NCBI GenBank assembly: GCA_041071465.1
Contig: CP163498.1
Location: 1,764,001 to 1,828,000, forward strand
Source of the DNA: Pseudomonas putida
GTDB taxonomy: Bacteria; Pseudomonadota; Gammaproteobacteria; Pseudomonadales; Pseudomonadaceae
Direction: 5' to 3'
DNA: 64,000 bases
Part shown: in pieces, positions 52,050-62,472 of the stretch
Layout of the letters: every line of letters begins with the position of its first letter
Numbering within the stretch: the first letter of the stretch is position 1
Program-made: the position numbers and the translations under genes
Notes under the pieces: model-generated
The model's input: only the letters and a program-made list of their open reading frames with translations
Database searches by the model: none
What the model was told of the DNA's origin: nothing

Positions 52050-52927
52050 GGGCGCAACCCTCCCACGGCCAAGGCACAGGCCAGGAGCATCGACCCATCG
52101 ACATGCTCAAGCCCCGTCAGGCCGGGCAGGCACCTGCACGGCAGGTTCAGCCGATTGCCAAGCCCTTGCAACCAGCCTGAGTCAATCGCTGAGCTGCTGC
52201 TAATCCACAAGCCCGCAGGCAGGTTTTTGTCGGTCAGCAGCGCCTGCAAATGCTCTGGCAACAGCCCGCTAGTCTCCAAACCGGAGACTGGCAGCTCACG
52301 GCGCTGGTATACCCTGCCCGGCAGCCAGTCATAGAGGGTCAGGCTGCGAGCGTCGACACGCAACAACGCCGCCCCCTCCGAGCCGCCCCGTGGCAACATG
52401 CGGCACAAAGCAATGTTGTCGACCTCGACGGCTTCCAACTGCAAGCCCGCCGCCTCGACCACTGATTCAAGTGACGCCAGCGCGCTCTGCCGACAGGCAG
52501 CAACCATCACCTCACTGCAGCCTGGCTGAACACTGGAAGCCCCCAAGACCTGAAAATCCAGGGCCAGGTCTTCCAGTGGAAACGGAAACAGCCGCTCAGC
52601 ATCGGCCAGCAACCGCGCCTCCAACTGCGCTTCGTTCTGTTGCGCAGGCAGGTGGCACAGTTTGCAGATGACCTGGCTGGCCGGTAATGCCAGCGCCACC
52701 CGGCGCTGCTTGAGCCCGCTACGCTGGTAGGCGCGCTGTAACGCAGCCACCACTGCATCAGGCTCCGCCACCCAATCATCACCCAGCGGTGCCATAAGCG
52801 GTTCTTGTGCCGACCCCACCACCCGCCAGCGTCGATTGCGCTGCTGCAGTTGCAGCATGCGAACGGCATCCGGGGCAATTTCCACCCCCACGAGTGAACC
52901 GGCATCCTTGCCGAAGCGTCCAAGCAT
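52046..52927 (-). CDS. pilM: PilM-like actin-fold pilus assembly protein
   Basis: PilM is a cytoplasmic FtsA/actin-like protein that binds PilN. The 293-residue protein is shorter than P. aeruginosa PilM (354). It has the N-terminal LVGVEIAPDAVRMLQL phosphate-binding strand pattern and LESVVEAAGLQLEAVEVDNIALCR. It is closer in length to E. coli HofM (259). ATG 52927 begins MLGRFGKDAGSLVGVE. The open frame extends upstream into mrcA, but that part is not coding. It is divergent from mrcA. Confidence 0.85.
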   Translation of the reverse strand: MLGRFGKDAGSLVGVEIAPDAVRMLQLQQRNRRWRVVGSAQEPLMAPLGDDWVAEPDAVVAALQRAYQRSGLKQRRVALALPASQVICKLCHLPAQQNEAQLEARLLADAERLFPFPLEDLALDFQVLGASSVQPGCSEVMVAACRQSALASLESVVEAAGLQLEAVEVDNIALCRMLPRGGSEGAALLRVDARSLTLYDWLPGRVYQRRELPVSGLETSGLLPEHLQALLTDKNLPAGLWISSSSAIDSGWLQGLGNRLNLPCRCLPGLTGLEHVDGSMLLACALAVGGLRP

Positions 52928-53034
52928 CGCGACTTCCCTGCTGTCTGTGGCAACCCCGCGGCAACACTGGGCCGAGGCTATCCATCGAGGCGACGGGTAG
53001 CCTGGCCGGTAACCCGGAGAGGCGAAAAAATGCT

Positions 53035-53040
53035 TATAAT
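53035..53040 (+). promoter_or_regulatory. Probable -10 element of mrcA
   Basis: A perfect TATAAT (TGCTTATAATGCC) lies 66 bases upstream of the mrcA start. No good -35 is visible. A GGTCCGCCGGACC palindrome follows at 53055-53067 in the leader. Confidence 0.45.
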
Positions 53041-53105
53041 GCCCAGCGTTTTTTGGTCCGCCGGACCCGCGTGCAATCCACTCCCAACCTGGACACCGAA
53101 AAGCC

Positions 53106-55559
53106 TTGATACGTCTGCTGAAGTTCTTCTGGTGGTCATCCGTCGCAGTCATCTGCGCGCTCGTACTCGGTGTGAGCGGTGCGTTTCTGTATCTTAGCCC
53201 CAGCCTGCCCTCGGTCGAGTCACTCAGAAGCATCCAGTTGCAGATCCCACTCAGGGTGTACAGCAGCGACGGCAAGCTGATTGCCGAATTCGGCGAAATG
53301 CGCCGCTCGCCGATCCGCTTCGCGGAAATTCCCCCACAATTCATTCAGGCGCTGCTGTCAGCTGAGGACGACAACTTCCTCAACCACTATGGTGTAGACC
53401 CCAGCAGCCTGATGCGTGCCGCGACCCAGCTGGTGAAAACCGGGCACATCCAGACCGGCGGCAGCACCATCACCATGCAGGTGGCGAAGAACTTCTTCCT
53501 CACCAGCGAGCGCAGCTTCTCGCGCAAGACCAACGAAATCCTGCTGGCCCTGCAAATCGAGCGTGAGCTGACCAAGGACGAAATCCTTGAGCTGTACGTG
53601 AACAAGATCTACCTGGGCAACCGCGCCTACGGTATCGACGCCGCTGCGCAGGTGTACTACGGCAAGTCGATCCGTGACGTGAGCCTGGCGCAGATGGCGA
53701 TGATCGCCGGCCTGCCCAAAGCACCGTCGCGCTTCAACCCACTGGCCAACCCGGCACGTGCCAAGGAACGCCGCGACTGGATCCTCGGCCGCATGTACAA
53801 GCTGGGCAAGATCGACGAGGCCAGCTACCAGGCCGCCTTGGCCGAGCCGCTCAACGCCAGCTACCACGTACCGACGCCTGAAGTGAATGCCCCGTACATC
53901 GCTGAAATGGCCCGCGCGGAAATGGTCGGCCGTTACGGCAGCGATGCCTATACCGAGGGCTTCCGCGTCACGACCACCGTGCCCAGCGACATGCAGGAAA
54001 TGGCCAACAAGGCCGTCCTCAACGGGCTTTCCGATTACGACGAACGCCACGGTTACCGCGGCCCTGAAGCACGCTTCCCGGGCCGTACCCAGGCAGCTTG
54101 GCTGCAGGAACTGGGCAAACAACGCACCCTCGGCGGCCTGGAGCCAGCCATTGTCACTCAAGTTGAAAAAACCGGCCTCAAAGTGCTGACCCGTGACGGC
54201 CAGGAAGCACAGGTTGCTTGGGACACCATGAAATGGGCGCGCCCGTTCATCAACAGCAACGCCCAGGGGCGCACACCGCAGTCGCCTTCCGACGTGGCAC
54301 AGGTCGGTGACCTGGTGCGCTTGCAACGTCTGGAAGATGGCAAGTTCAAGTTCAGCCAGGTGCCCGGTGCGCAGAGTGCACTGGTTACCCTTGACCCCTA
54401 CAACGGCGCCATCCGCGCCCTGGTCGGCGGCTTCTCGTTCGAGCAGAGCAACTACAACCGCGCCATGCAGGCCAAGCGCCAACCTGGCTCTAGTTTCAAG
54501 CCATTCATCTACAGCGCCGCGCTGGACAGCGGTTACACCGCCGCCACCCTGGTCAACGATGCGCCGATCGTGTTCGTTGACGAGTCGGTGGATAAAGTGT
54601 GGCGGCCGAAGAACGACACCAACACCTTCCTCGGCCCGATCCGCATGCGTGAGGCGCTGTACAAATCGCGCAACCTGGTGTCGATCCGCCTGCTGCAGGC
54701 CATGGGCGTGGACCGCACCATCGACTACATCGCCAAGTTCGGCTTCAACAAGCAGGACCTGCCGCGCAACCTGTCGCTGGCACTGGGTACCGCCACCCTG
54801 ACCCCGATGGAAATCGCCACCGGGTGGAGCACCTTTGCCAACGGTGGCTACAAGATCACCCCTTACCTGATCGACCGCATCGAAAGCCGCAGCGGCGAGA
54901 CGCTGTTTACTTCCAACCCAGCCCGCGTACCGCAAGGTGCCGAGGACCAGGCTGGCCTGGCCGCACCCGAGCAGCCAATCAGCACCGCCGCCATGCCAGG
55001 CGAAGCACCGCCTGCCTTCAGTCAGGTGGCAACTGCACCACAAGCGCCGGCGATAGCCGAACAGATCGTCGACGGGCGTACCACCTACATCCTCACCAGC
55101 ATGCTGCAGGACGTGATCAAGCGCGGTACCGGTCGCCGGGCACTGGCCTTGGGCCGTACCGACCTGGCGGGCAAGACCGGTACCACCAACGAATCCAAGG
55201 ACGCCTGGTTCTCGGGCTACAACGCCGACTACGTGACGACCGTGTGGGTCGGTTTCGACCAGCCAGAAACGCTCGGTCGCCGCGAGTACGGCGGTACGGC
55301 GGCGCTGCCGATCTGGATGAGTTTCATGGGCGCGGCGCTCAAGGACAAACCGGCGCATGCGCCAGCAGAACCGGAAGGCATCCTCAGCCTGCGGGTGGAC
55401 CCGGTCAGCGGGCGCGCCGCCTCGCCGAGCACACCGAATGCCTACTTCGAGCTGTTCAAGGCCGAAGACTCGCCGCCATCGGTGGACGAGCTGGGCAATG
55501 GCGCGGCACCGGGCAGCCCGCTGCCAGCCGATGAAGCAGCGCCGATGGATCTGTTCTGA
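53106..55559 (+). CDS. mrcA: Penicillin-binding protein 1A
   Basis: PBP1A is a bifunctional glycosyltransferase and transpeptidase of peptidoglycan. The 817-residue protein has an N-terminal membrane helix (about 8-30), a GT51 domain with catalytic Glu87 in SAEDDNFLNHYGVD, an OB-like insert and a transpeptidase domain. Nucleophile Ser462 is in SSFK (462-465), and KTGTT is at 690-694. The start is TTG 53106 with weak RBS. The reading begins MIRLLKFFWW. The Pro/Ala-rich C-terminus follows the domain. Divergent from pilM. It ends in a shared terminator with convergent maeB. Confidence 0.96.
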   Translation: MIRLLKFFWWSSVAVICALVLGVSGAFLYLSPSLPSVESLRSIQLQIPLRVYSSDGKLIAEFGEMRRSPIRFAEIPPQFIQALLSAEDDNFLNHYGVDPSSLMRAATQLVKTGHIQTGGSTITMQVAKNFFLTSERSFSRKTNEILLALQIERELTKDEILELYVNKIYLGNRAYGIDAAAQVYYGKSIRDVSLAQMAMIAGLPKAPSRFNPLANPARAKERRDWILGRMYKLGKIDEASYQAALAEPLNASYHVPTPEVNAPYIAEMARAEMVGRYGSDAYTEGFRVTTTVPSDMQEMANKAVLNGLSDYDERHGYRGPEARFPGRTQAAWLQELGKQRTLGGLEPAIVTQVEKTGLKVLTRDGQEAQVAWDTMKWARPFINSNAQGRTPQSPSDVAQVGDLVRLQRLEDGKFKFSQVPGAQSALVTLDPYNGAIRALVGGFSFEQSNYNRAMQAKRQPGSSFKPFIYSAALDSGYTAATLVNDAPIVFVDESVDKVWRPKNDTNTFLGPIRMREALYKSRNLVSIRLLQAMGVDRTIDYIAKFGFNKQDLPRNLSLALGTATLTPMEIATGWSTFANGGYKITPYLIDRIESRSGETLFTSNPARVPQGAEDQAGLAAPEQPISTAAMPGEAPPAFSQVATAPQAPAIAEQIVDGRTTYILTSMLQDVIKRGTGRRALALGRTDLAGKTGTTNESKDAWFSGYNADYVTTVWVGFDQPETLGRREYGGTAALPIWMSFMGAALKDKPAHAPAEPEGILSLRVDPVSGRAASPSTPNAYFELFKAEDSPPSVDELGNGAAPGSPLPADEAAPMDLF

Positions 55560-55688
55560 AGCAGGGTGTCTGACTCAGGATTTGCGTGGGCGCGCCAATC
55601 GAGCGCCGCCCGCGCGGCGCTCGATCTCATAGGCGCCAACAGTCTCATCACAAGCACCTTGCCACCCTGAAACATTTCCACGGCACAA

Positions 55689-55725
55689 CAAAAAGCCCCG
55701 GCTCATCCGAGCCGGGGCTTTTTTA
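55689..55725. terminator. Bidirectional terminator between mrcA and maeB
   Basis: AAAAAGCCCCGGCTC and GAGCCGGGGCTTTTTT form a 14-bp GC-rich stem with A and T runs on opposite sides. It ends both convergent transcripts. Confidence 0.9.
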
Positions 55726-55742
55726 TGTTGCTACAGCGGCAA

Positions 55743-57011
55743 TCAGCCGTTGAACACTTCATCCACGCTGGTCAGCGGGTAGTGCTTCGGATACGGCAGG
55801 GTAGCCACACCGGATTCGATGGCGGCCTTGGCCACGGCGTCGGAAACGACGGTGATCAGGCGTGCGTCCAGCGGCTTCGGAATGATGTACTCACGACCGA
55901 ACTCCAGGCCTTCGACACCGTAGGCTTCGCACACTTCCTTAGGCACTGGCAGCTTGGCCAGGTCTTTCAGGGCGATAGCAGCGGCGATCTTCATTTCTTC
56001 GTTGATGCGCTTGGCGCGAACGTCCAGGGCACCACGGAAGATGAACGGGAAGCCCAGTACGTTGTTGACCTGGTTCGGGTAGTCGGAACGACCGGTAGCC
56101 ATGATCACGTCGCTGCGAGTGGCGTGCGCCAGCTCTGGCGAGATTTCCGGATCCGGGTTCGAGCAGGCGAACACGATTGGGTTGGCAGCCATCGACTTCA
56201 GGCCTTCCGGGCTCAGCAGGTTCGGGCCGGACAGACCTACGAACACGTCGGCACCGTCAAGGGCATCGGCCAGAGTGCGCTTGTCAGTAGCGTGGGCGAA
56301 CTGCGCCTTGTACTGGTTCAGGTCGTCACGGCCAGCGTGGATCACGCCGCTACGGTCGATCATGTAGATGTTCTCGACCTTGGCACCCATGCTCACCAGC
56401 AGCTTCATGCAGGAGATGGCGGCAGCGCCGGCGCCGAGGCAGACGATCTTGGCGTCTTCCAGCTTCTTGCCGGCGATTTCCAGGGCGTTGATCATGCCGG
56501 CGGCGGTAACGATGGCGGTACCGTGCTGGTCATCGTGGAACACCGGGATGTCGCACTGCTCGATCAAGGTGCGCTCGATTTCGAAGCACTCAGGGGCCTT
56601 GATGTCTTCAAGGTTGATGCCACCGAAGGTGATCGAAATGCGGCGGACGGTGTCGATGAACGCTTGCGGGCTTTCCGACTCGACCTCGATGTCGAATACA
56701 TCGATACCAGCGAAACGCTTGAACAGAACACCCTTGCCTTCCATGACCGGCTTGGAAGCCAGTGGGCCGAGGTCACCCAGACCGAGGATGGCGGTGCCAT
56801 CGGAAATCACCGCAACCAGGTTGCCTTTGCCGGTGTATTTGTAAGCCAGCTCTGGATCACGGCCAATTTCGCGTACCGGCTCTGCAACACCTGGGCTGTA
56901 GGCCAGGGCGAGGTCACGGGCGGTGGCAGTGGGCTTGGAGAGTTCGACGCTCAGTTTCCCCGGACGAGGTTGAGCGTGATATTCGAGAGCGGCGGTTTTC
57001 AGGTCTGACAT
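55743..57011 (-). CDS. maeB: NADP-dependent malic enzyme, short form
   Basis: MaeB decarboxylates malate to pyruvate with NADP+. The 422-residue protein has the substrate-binding AYSPGVAEPVREI, the metal site CDIPVFHDDQHGTAIVTAAG and the nucleotide fold IVCLGAGAAAISCMKLL. The C-terminal phosphotransacetylase-like domain of the 750-residue enteric enzyme is missing, which is usual for pseudomonads. ATG 57011 (MSDLKTAALEYHAQ) is chosen, since the 22 extra residues from 57077 are not family-like. Convergent with mrcA. Confidence 0.95.
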   Translation of the reverse strand: MSDLKTAALEYHAQPRPGKLSVELSKPTATARDLALAYSPGVAEPVREIGRDPELAYKYTGKGNLVAVISDGTAILGLGDLGPLASKPVMEGKGVLFKRFAGIDVFDIEVESESPQAFIDTVRRISITFGGINLEDIKAPECFEIERTLIEQCDIPVFHDDQHGTAIVTAAGMINALEIAGKKLEDAKIVCLGAGAAAISCMKLLVSMGAKVENIYMIDRSGVIHAGRDDLNQYKAQFAHATDKRTLADALDGADVFVGLSGPNLLSPEGLKSMAANPIVFACSNPDPEISPELAHATRSDVIMATGRSDYPNQVNNVLGFPFIFRGALDVRAKRINEEMKIAAAIALKDLAKLPVPKEVCEAYGVEGLEFGREYIIPKPLDARLITVVSDAVAKAAIESGVATLPYPKHYPLTSVDEVFNG

Positions 57012-57188
57012 GGTGGGCATTCCGCTATTTACTGTTCTGACGGACCGCCGAGGATACGCAAAGAGCCGGGGAGTCACAAGACTGGTCGGTCACTTGTGTC
57101 AAGGCCTTTAGCCTACGACTTTACGCTATAACCCACGGGGCATACGGCTCACAGTGTGTACAATCCAATAGCGAAATGTCTACATCTT

Positions 57189-57941
57189 TTAGCCTGAAAT
57201 TCGCTCCAACATGCTCGGATCGGTCAATGGCAACACCCAACGTCGCTGCCCAGGCTTGAGGCCGCCCCTGCGGGAACGATCCAGCACCCAACCACGCGCT
57301 TCGACCTGGCGTCCTTTGAGGTTATCGAAGAAGCTGGCAGGGAAGTTGCGCTGCAGACGAGCGGGAACCTGTAGCACCACAGCATCGTCCAGGGTCAGCC
57401 AGACCCCGCCGCGGTTGCGCTCGATGCCCTTGATGCGGCCACCGACCAAAGCAAAACCCGACTGCCTGACAGCGCTTGCGGGCACCACGGGCGAACGGCG
57501 CCACAGGTTGCTACCCGCCTTGCGCGCGGCTTGCTCCGCGAGCTGCTGGCAGCCGTTGAGGCGCACATTGGGGGCAACCGCCACGCGATAACCCAAGCCC
57601 TCGCTAAGCAACTGTGCTTCCAGATTGTTGCCATTACGGCCATAGACGTGCGCCAGTGTGCGGCCGTATTTGTCCTTGGATTCAACGCCAGGCACCAGCC
57701 CGACACGCCCGTCACTTTCCTGAACCAACGCCTGCAGGCGCCGCTTGGCTGCCTCGGCATAGGGCTCGCTGCTGCGCCCTTTGCGGCCGATTTCCGGAGC
57801 ATTGATACCGATCAGCCGCACACTGCGGCCATCGGCCAGGCGCAAGGTATCGCCATCGACCACCTGTCGCACCGCTACCAACTGGGGCTTGCCTGGCAGC
57901 GGGCAGAACGCATGGGCCGAAGAATGCCAGATAGCGGCCAC
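57189..57941 (-). CDS. Thermonuclease-family protein, signal peptide disrupted
   Basis: The 250-residue frame from GTG 57941 encodes an SNase-like domain (RQVVDGDTLRLADGRSVRLIGINAPEIG) with the catalytic Asp/Arg set, followed by a C-terminal OB-like domain. It lacks a complete export signal. In the -1 frame directly upstream, from ATG 58009, the sequence MRMANPSGFALLLKKAPLVGAF continues into FVAAIWHSSAHAFC if one T is added to the run of five at 57942-57946. That makes a full signal peptide with an AHA cleavage site. The gene therefore probably starts at 58009 and has lost one base. The same run is the T stretch of the rpmE terminator. Start uncertain. Confidence 0.7.
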   Translation of the reverse strand: MAAIWHSSAHAFCPLPGKPQLVAVRQVVDGDTLRLADGRSVRLIGINAPEIGRKGRSSEPYAEAAKRRLQALVQESDGRVGLVPGVESKDKYGRTLAHVYGRNGNNLEAQLLSEGLGYRVAVAPNVRLNGCQQLAEQAARKAGSNLWRRSPVVPASAVRQSGFALVGGRIKGIERNRGGVWLTLDDAVVLQVPARLQRNFPASFFDNLKGRQVEARGWVLDRSRRGGLKPGQRRWVLPLTDPSMLERISG

Positions 57942-57967
57942 AAAAAGGCGCCCACAAGGGGCGCCTT
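57942..57967 (-). terminator. Intrinsic terminator of rpmE
   Basis: AAGGCGCCC and GGGCGCCTT form a 9-bp stem. On the minus strand it is followed by the T run, and lies 45 bases past the rpmE stop. It overlaps the probable signal-peptide codons of the nuclease gene. Confidence 0.75.
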
Positions 57968-58011
57968 CTTCAGCAACAACGCGAAGCCCGAAGGATTCGC
58001 CATGCGCATGA

Positions 58012-58227
58012 TTACTTCTTGGTACCGAACATACCGAAGCGGTCGGCGAACTTCTGTACGCGACCACCGGTGTCCAGGACTTTCTGCTTACCGGTGTAGA
58101 ACGGGTGGCACAGGTTGCAAACGTCGATCGACAGGACATTGCCCAGGGTCGAACGGGTTTCGAACTTGTTGCCGCAGCTGCAGGTGACTGCAACTACTTC
58201 GTAGTTCGGGTGGATACCTTCTTTCAT
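58012..58227 (-). CDS. rpmE: 50S ribosomal protein L31 (zinc form)
   Basis: The 71-residue L31 carries the four zinc-binding Cys residues (CSC at 16-18 and CNLC at 37-40), so it is the C+ form. Under zinc starvation a C- paralogue may replace it, and none is seen here. ATG 58227 ([12 protein letters not shown]) has GGAAGTGACC upstream, and is the family start. Divergent from priA. The nuclease gene begins within a few bases of its stop. Confidence 0.97.
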   Translation of the reverse strand: MKEGIHPNYEVVAVTCSCGNKFETRSTLGNVLSIDVCNLCHPFYTGKQKVLDTGGRVQKFADRFGMFGTKK

Positions 58228-58394
58228 GGTCACTTCCTCGAGCTGCGTGCCGCCACCCAACACCAATTGTTGAATACCGCACGTAATTAGGCGGCGAATA
58301 ATACCAGAGCACACCGTCAGCGCAAGATGTCGCTTGCACCGACCGTCGTCTGCTAGGCTCGCCAGTTCTTGTAACGCCCTCCGAGACTTTTTGC

Positions 58395-60614
58395 GTGTCC
58401 GACGTCATCCTGCGCCTTGCCCTGCCCTCCCCGCTGCGTCGCCTGTTCGACTACAAGGCGCCGGCGAGCATGGCACGCCAGACCTTGACCCCGGGCATGC
58501 GCATTCGCGTGCCCTTCGGTCGCCGCGAAATGATCGGCGTGTTGGTGGAGGTGTGCACGCAGAGTGAAGTGCCCGCCGACAAACTCAAGCCGGCCAGCGC
58601 CTTGCTCGACCCGGTGTCTCCCATCCCGGCGTCGCTGTTCAAGTTCTGCTTGTGGACAGCCCAGTACTACCAGCACAGCCTGGGCGACACCCTGAGCTGG
58701 GCCTTGCCCACGCTGCTGCGCCAGGGCGAACCCGCTGAAATGCGCCAGGAACGCTTCTGGCACATTGCCCCCGGCGCCCGCCTGGAAGACCCGCGCATCG
58801 CCCGCGCGCCGCGCCAGCGCGACGCCCTGAAGACCCTGGCCCAGCACCCGCACGGCGTGGCCCACAGCCTGCTGACCAAGCTCAACCTGAACAAGGACAG
58901 CCTCGACTTGCTGCTGGCCAAGGAGCTGGTTCAGATCGAGGTGCGCCGGCACCTGCCGGCGCTACGCCATGAGCACTGGCTGGCACAGCCGGAACTCCCG
59001 CTCAACGAAGAGCAACGCAATGCCTTCGACGCCGTGCGAGAAGGCTTTGACGGCTTCGGCGCGTTCCTGCTGGCCGGCGTCACCGGCAGCGGCAAGACCG
59101 AGGTCTACCTGCAACTGATCCGCGAGACGCTGGAGGCCGGCAAGCAGGCACTGGTGCTGATCCCGGAGATCAACCTCGGCCCACAGACCCTGGCGCGCTT
59201 CGAACAACGCTTCAATGCCCGCATCGCCCTGCTGCATTCGGCGGTCAACGACCGCGAGCGCCTGGACGCCTGGCTGGCCGCTCGCGACGGCGAGGCCGAC
59301 ATCATCATCGGCACCCGCTCGGCACTGTTCACGCCGATGAAAAACCCCGGCCTGATCATCATCGACGAAGAGCACGACGGCTCCTATAAACAGCAGGAAG
59401 GGCTGCGCTACCACGCCAGAGACTTGGCAATGGTACGCGCCCACCAGGAGAACATCCCGATCCTGCTCGGTTCTGCCACGCCGTCGCTGGAAACCTTGCA
59501 CAACGCCCTAACCGGCCGCTACCACCTGCTGCGCATGAACCAGCGCGCTGGCGGAGCCCGTCCGCCGCGCATGCTGCGCCTGGATGTAAAGAGCTTGCCC
59601 CTGGACAGTGGCATCAGCGGCCCGTTGCAACAAGCCATCCGCCAGACCCTGGAGGCCGGCCAACAAGTGCTGGTGTTCCTTAACCGCCGCGGCTTCGCCC
59701 CGACCCTGCTGTGCCACGATTGTGGCTGGCTGTCCGAGTGCCCGCGCTGTGATGCGCGCATGACCGTGCACCAGCGCTCTGGCGTGCTGCGCTGCCACCA
59801 CTGCGGCTATGACGAACGCCTGCCGCACCAGTGCCCGCAGTGCAATCACGTCGACCTGCGCCCGGTCGGTGCGGGTACCGAACGTGCCGAAGAACGTCTG
59901 AAGGTGCTGTTCCCGGACTACCCGATCCTGCGCGTGGACCGCGACAGCACGGCGCGCAAGGACGCCATGCACAACCTGTTCAATACCATTCAGCGCGGCC
60001 AGCCGAGCATCCTTGTCGGTACGCAGATGCTTGCCAAGGGCCACCACTTCCCCCGGGTGACCCTGGTGGCCATCCTCGATGCCGATGGCGGGCTGTTCTC
60101 GGGTGACTTTCGCGCCAGCGAGCGCATGGCGCAGCTGATCGTACAGGTAGCCGGACGGGCCGGGCGGGCCGAAGAGCCCGGCAAGGTCATCATCCAGACC
60201 CACCTGGCCGACCATCCACTGCTGGTGCAGTTGACCGAGCAGGGCTACTTTGCCTTTGCCGAACAGGCCCTGGATGAACGCCGCGCCGCCGGGCTGCCAC
60301 CTTACTCCCACCTGGCCCTGCTGCGTGCCGAAGCGCACAAGCCGGGGCAGGCCGAAGGTTTCCTCGACGAAGCCTGCGCCGCCGCCGAGCGCCTGGTGGC
60401 CGAACAACGCCTGCCAGGCATAGAGCTGCTGGGCCCGGTGCCGGCGCCCATGGAACGCCGCGCCGGGCGCTACCGCGCGCAACTGTTGATACAGGCCAAT
60501 ACCCGGGCCCCTTTGCATCGACTGATCAGCGCCTGGTTGCTAGTGTTGGAGCAAATGCCGAGCGGGCGCCAGGTGCGTTGGTCGCTGGACGTCGACCCGG
60601 TCGACCTGTACTGA
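58395..60614 (+). CDS. priA: Primosomal replication restart helicase PriA
   Basis: PriA rebuilds the primosome at stalled forks. The 739-residue protein has an N-terminal DNA-binding domain ([21 protein letters not shown]), the helicase core with Walker [16 protein letters not shown] in [13 protein letters not shown], and eight zinc-binding Cys in pairs CHDC, CPRC, CHHC and CPQC. The start is GTG 58395 (MSDVILRLA). argS follows after 120 bases. Confidence 0.97.
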   Translation: MSDVILRLALPSPLRRLFDYKAPASMARQTLTPGMRIRVPFGRREMIGVLVEVCTQSEVPADKLKPASALLDPVSPIPASLFKFCLWTAQYYQHSLGDTLSWALPTLLRQGEPAEMRQERFWHIAPGARLEDPRIARAPRQRDALKTLAQHPHGVAHSLLTKLNLNKDSLDLLLAKELVQIEVRRHLPALRHEHWLAQPELPLNEEQRNAFDAVREGFDGFGAFLLAGVTGSGKTEVYLQLIRETLEAGKQALVLIPEINLGPQTLARFEQRFNARIALLHSAVNDRERLDAWLAARDGEADIIIGTRSALFTPMKNPGLIIIDEEHDGSYKQQEGLRYHARDLAMVRAHQENIPILLGSATPSLETLHNALTGRYHLLRMNQRAGGARPPRMLRLDVKSLPLDSGISGPLQQAIRQTLEAGQQVLVFLNRRGFAPTLLCHDCGWLSECPRCDARMTVHQRSGVLRCHHCGYDERLPHQCPQCNHVDLRPVGAGTERAEERLKVLFPDYPILRVDRDSTARKDAMHNLFNTIQRGQPSILVGTQMLAKGHHFPRVTLVAILDADGGLFSGDFRASERMAQLIVQVAGRAGRAEEPGKVIIQTHLADHPLLVQLTEQGYFAFAEQALDERRAAGLPPYSHLALLRAEAHKPGQAEGFLDEACAAAERLVAEQRLPGIELLGPVPAPMERRAGRYRAQLLIQANTRAPLHRLISAWLLVLEQMPSGRQVRWSLDVDPVDLY

Positions 60615-60734
60615 CCTCTGGCGCTGCTTTGCAGCCCCAAAGGTTGGCAACCCGCTTCCAGCAACGGATAATGCCCAGTTTTTCCACCTGCGCATCCAGG
60701 CGCTCACCGCGCTTGCGGTCGAAAAGAGATCCCC

Positions 60735-62471
60735 ATGAAAGACACCATTCGCCAGCTGATCCAGCAAGCCCTCACCCAACTCGTCAACGACGGTGTGCTG
60801 CCTGAAGGGCTGTCGCCGGCGATCCAGGTGGAAAACGCCCGGGACAAGACCCACGGCGACTTCGCCAGCAACATCGCCATGATGCTGGCCAAGCCGGCTG
60901 GCATGAAGCCGCGCGACCTGGCCGAGAAACTGATCAATGCCCTGCCGGCCAGCGCCGACATCAGCAAGGTTGAGATCGCCGGCCCCGGCTTCCTGAACTT
61001 CTTCCAGAACACCGACGCTTTGGCCAACCGCCTGGATGCCGCCCTGGCCGACGCCCGCCTGGGCGTGCGCAAAGCTGGCCCGAGCGAAAAGGTCGTCATC
61101 GACATGTCGGCGCCGAACCTGGCCAAAGAAATGCACGTCGGCCACCTGCGCTCGACCATCATCGGTGACAGCGTCGCGCGCGTGCTGGAATTCCTGGGTG
61201 ACAACGTCATTCGCCAGAACCACGTCGGCGACTGGGGCACCCAGTTCGGCATGCTGATGGCCTACCTGCAGGAAAACCCGATCACCAGTGACGAGCTGTC
61301 AGACCTGGAAAACTTCTACCGGGCGGCGAAGAAACGCTTCGACGAATCGGAAGAGTTCGCCACTCGCGCCCGTGGCCTGGTGGTCAAGCTGCAGGCCGGC
61401 GACCCCGAGTGCCTGGCCCTGTGGACACGCTTCAAGGACATCTCGCTGTCGCACTGCCAGAAGACCTACGAGCTGCTCAACGTCAAGCTGACCATGGCCG
61501 ACGTGATGGGCGAAAGCGCGTACAACGACGACCTGGCCAACGTGGTGGCCGACCTCAAGGCCAAGGGCCTGCTGGTCGAAAGCCAAGGCGCCCAGTGCGT
61601 GTTCCTCGAAGAATTCAAGAACAGCGAAGGCGAGCCACTGCCGGTGATCGTGCAAAAAGCCGACGGCGGCTACCTGTACGCCACCACCGACCTGGCCGCC
61701 GTGCGCTACCGCAGCAACGTACTCAACGCTGACCGTGCCCTGTACTTCGTCGACCAGCGCCAGGCCCTGCACTTCAACCAGGTGTTCGAAGTGGCACGCC
61801 GCGCAGGCTTTGTCGGCCACCCGATGCAAATGGAGCACATGGGTTTCGGCACCATGAACGGCGCTGACGGCCGCCCGTTCAAGACCCGTGACGGCGGCAC
61901 CGTAAAGCTGATCGACTTGCTCACCGAGGCCAAGGAGCGCGCCTACGCGCTGGTCAAGGAAAAGAACCCGAGCCTGACCGAAGCCGAACTGCGCCACATC
62001 GGCGAAGTGGTGGGCATTGGCGCGGTGAAATACGCCGACCTGTCCAAGCACCGCACCAGCGACTACAGCTTCAACTTCGAGCTGATGCTCAACTTCGAAG
62101 GCAACACCGCGCCTTACCTGCTGTATGCCTACACCCGCGTAGCCGGCGTGTTCCGCAAGCTGGGCAAGGGCTTTGACGAAGTTGAAGGCAACATCGTATT
62201 GCAGGCGGCCCACGAGCAGGACCTGGCCGCACGCTTGGCGCAGTTTGGCGAAATCCTCAACAACGTCGCCGACAAAGGCACGCCGCACGTGCTGTGCAGC
62301 TACCTGTACGACTTGGCCGGCTTGTTCTCCAGCTTCTACGAGAACTGCCCGATCCTCGCCGCCGAAACCCTGGAACAGCAGCAGAGCCGCCTGCGCCTGG
62401 CCGCCCTGACCGGCCGTACCCTCAAACAAGGTCTGGAACTGCTCGGCCTGGAAACCCTGGAGCGCATGTAA
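60735..62471 (+). CDS. argS: Arginyl-tRNA synthetase
   Basis: ArgS charges tRNA-Arg in a single class I active site. The 578-residue protein has the Add-1 N-terminal domain, the signature HIGH variant HVGH in [22 protein letters not shown], and the DALR anticodon-binding domain at the C-terminus ([15 protein letters not shown] onward). ATG 60735 follows GAAAAGAGATCCCC. A SPOR gene starts one base after its stop. Confidence 0.97.
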   Translation: MKDTIRQLIQQALTQLVNDGVLPEGLSPAIQVENARDKTHGDFASNIAMMLAKPAGMKPRDLAEKLINALPASADISKVEIAGPGFLNFFQNTDALANRLDAALADARLGVRKAGPSEKVVIDMSAPNLAKEMHVGHLRSTIIGDSVARVLEFLGDNVIRQNHVGDWGTQFGMLMAYLQENPITSDELSDLENFYRAAKKRFDESEEFATRARGLVVKLQAGDPECLALWTRFKDISLSHCQKTYELLNVKLTMADVMGESAYNDDLANVVADLKAKGLLVESQGAQCVFLEEFKNSEGEPLPVIVQKADGGYLYATTDLAAVRYRSNVLNADRALYFVDQRQALHFNQVFEVARRAGFVGHPMQMEHMGFGTMNGADGRPFKTRDGGTVKLIDLLTEAKERAYALVKEKNPSLTEAELRHIGEVVGIGAVKYADLSKHRTSDYSFNFELMLNFEGNTAPYLLYAYTRVAGVFRKLGKGFDEVEGNIVLQAAHEQDLAARLAQFGEILNNVADKGTPHVLCSYLYDLAGLFSSFYENCPILAAETLEQQQSRLRLAALTGRTLKQGLELLGLETLERM

Positions 62472-62472
62472 G

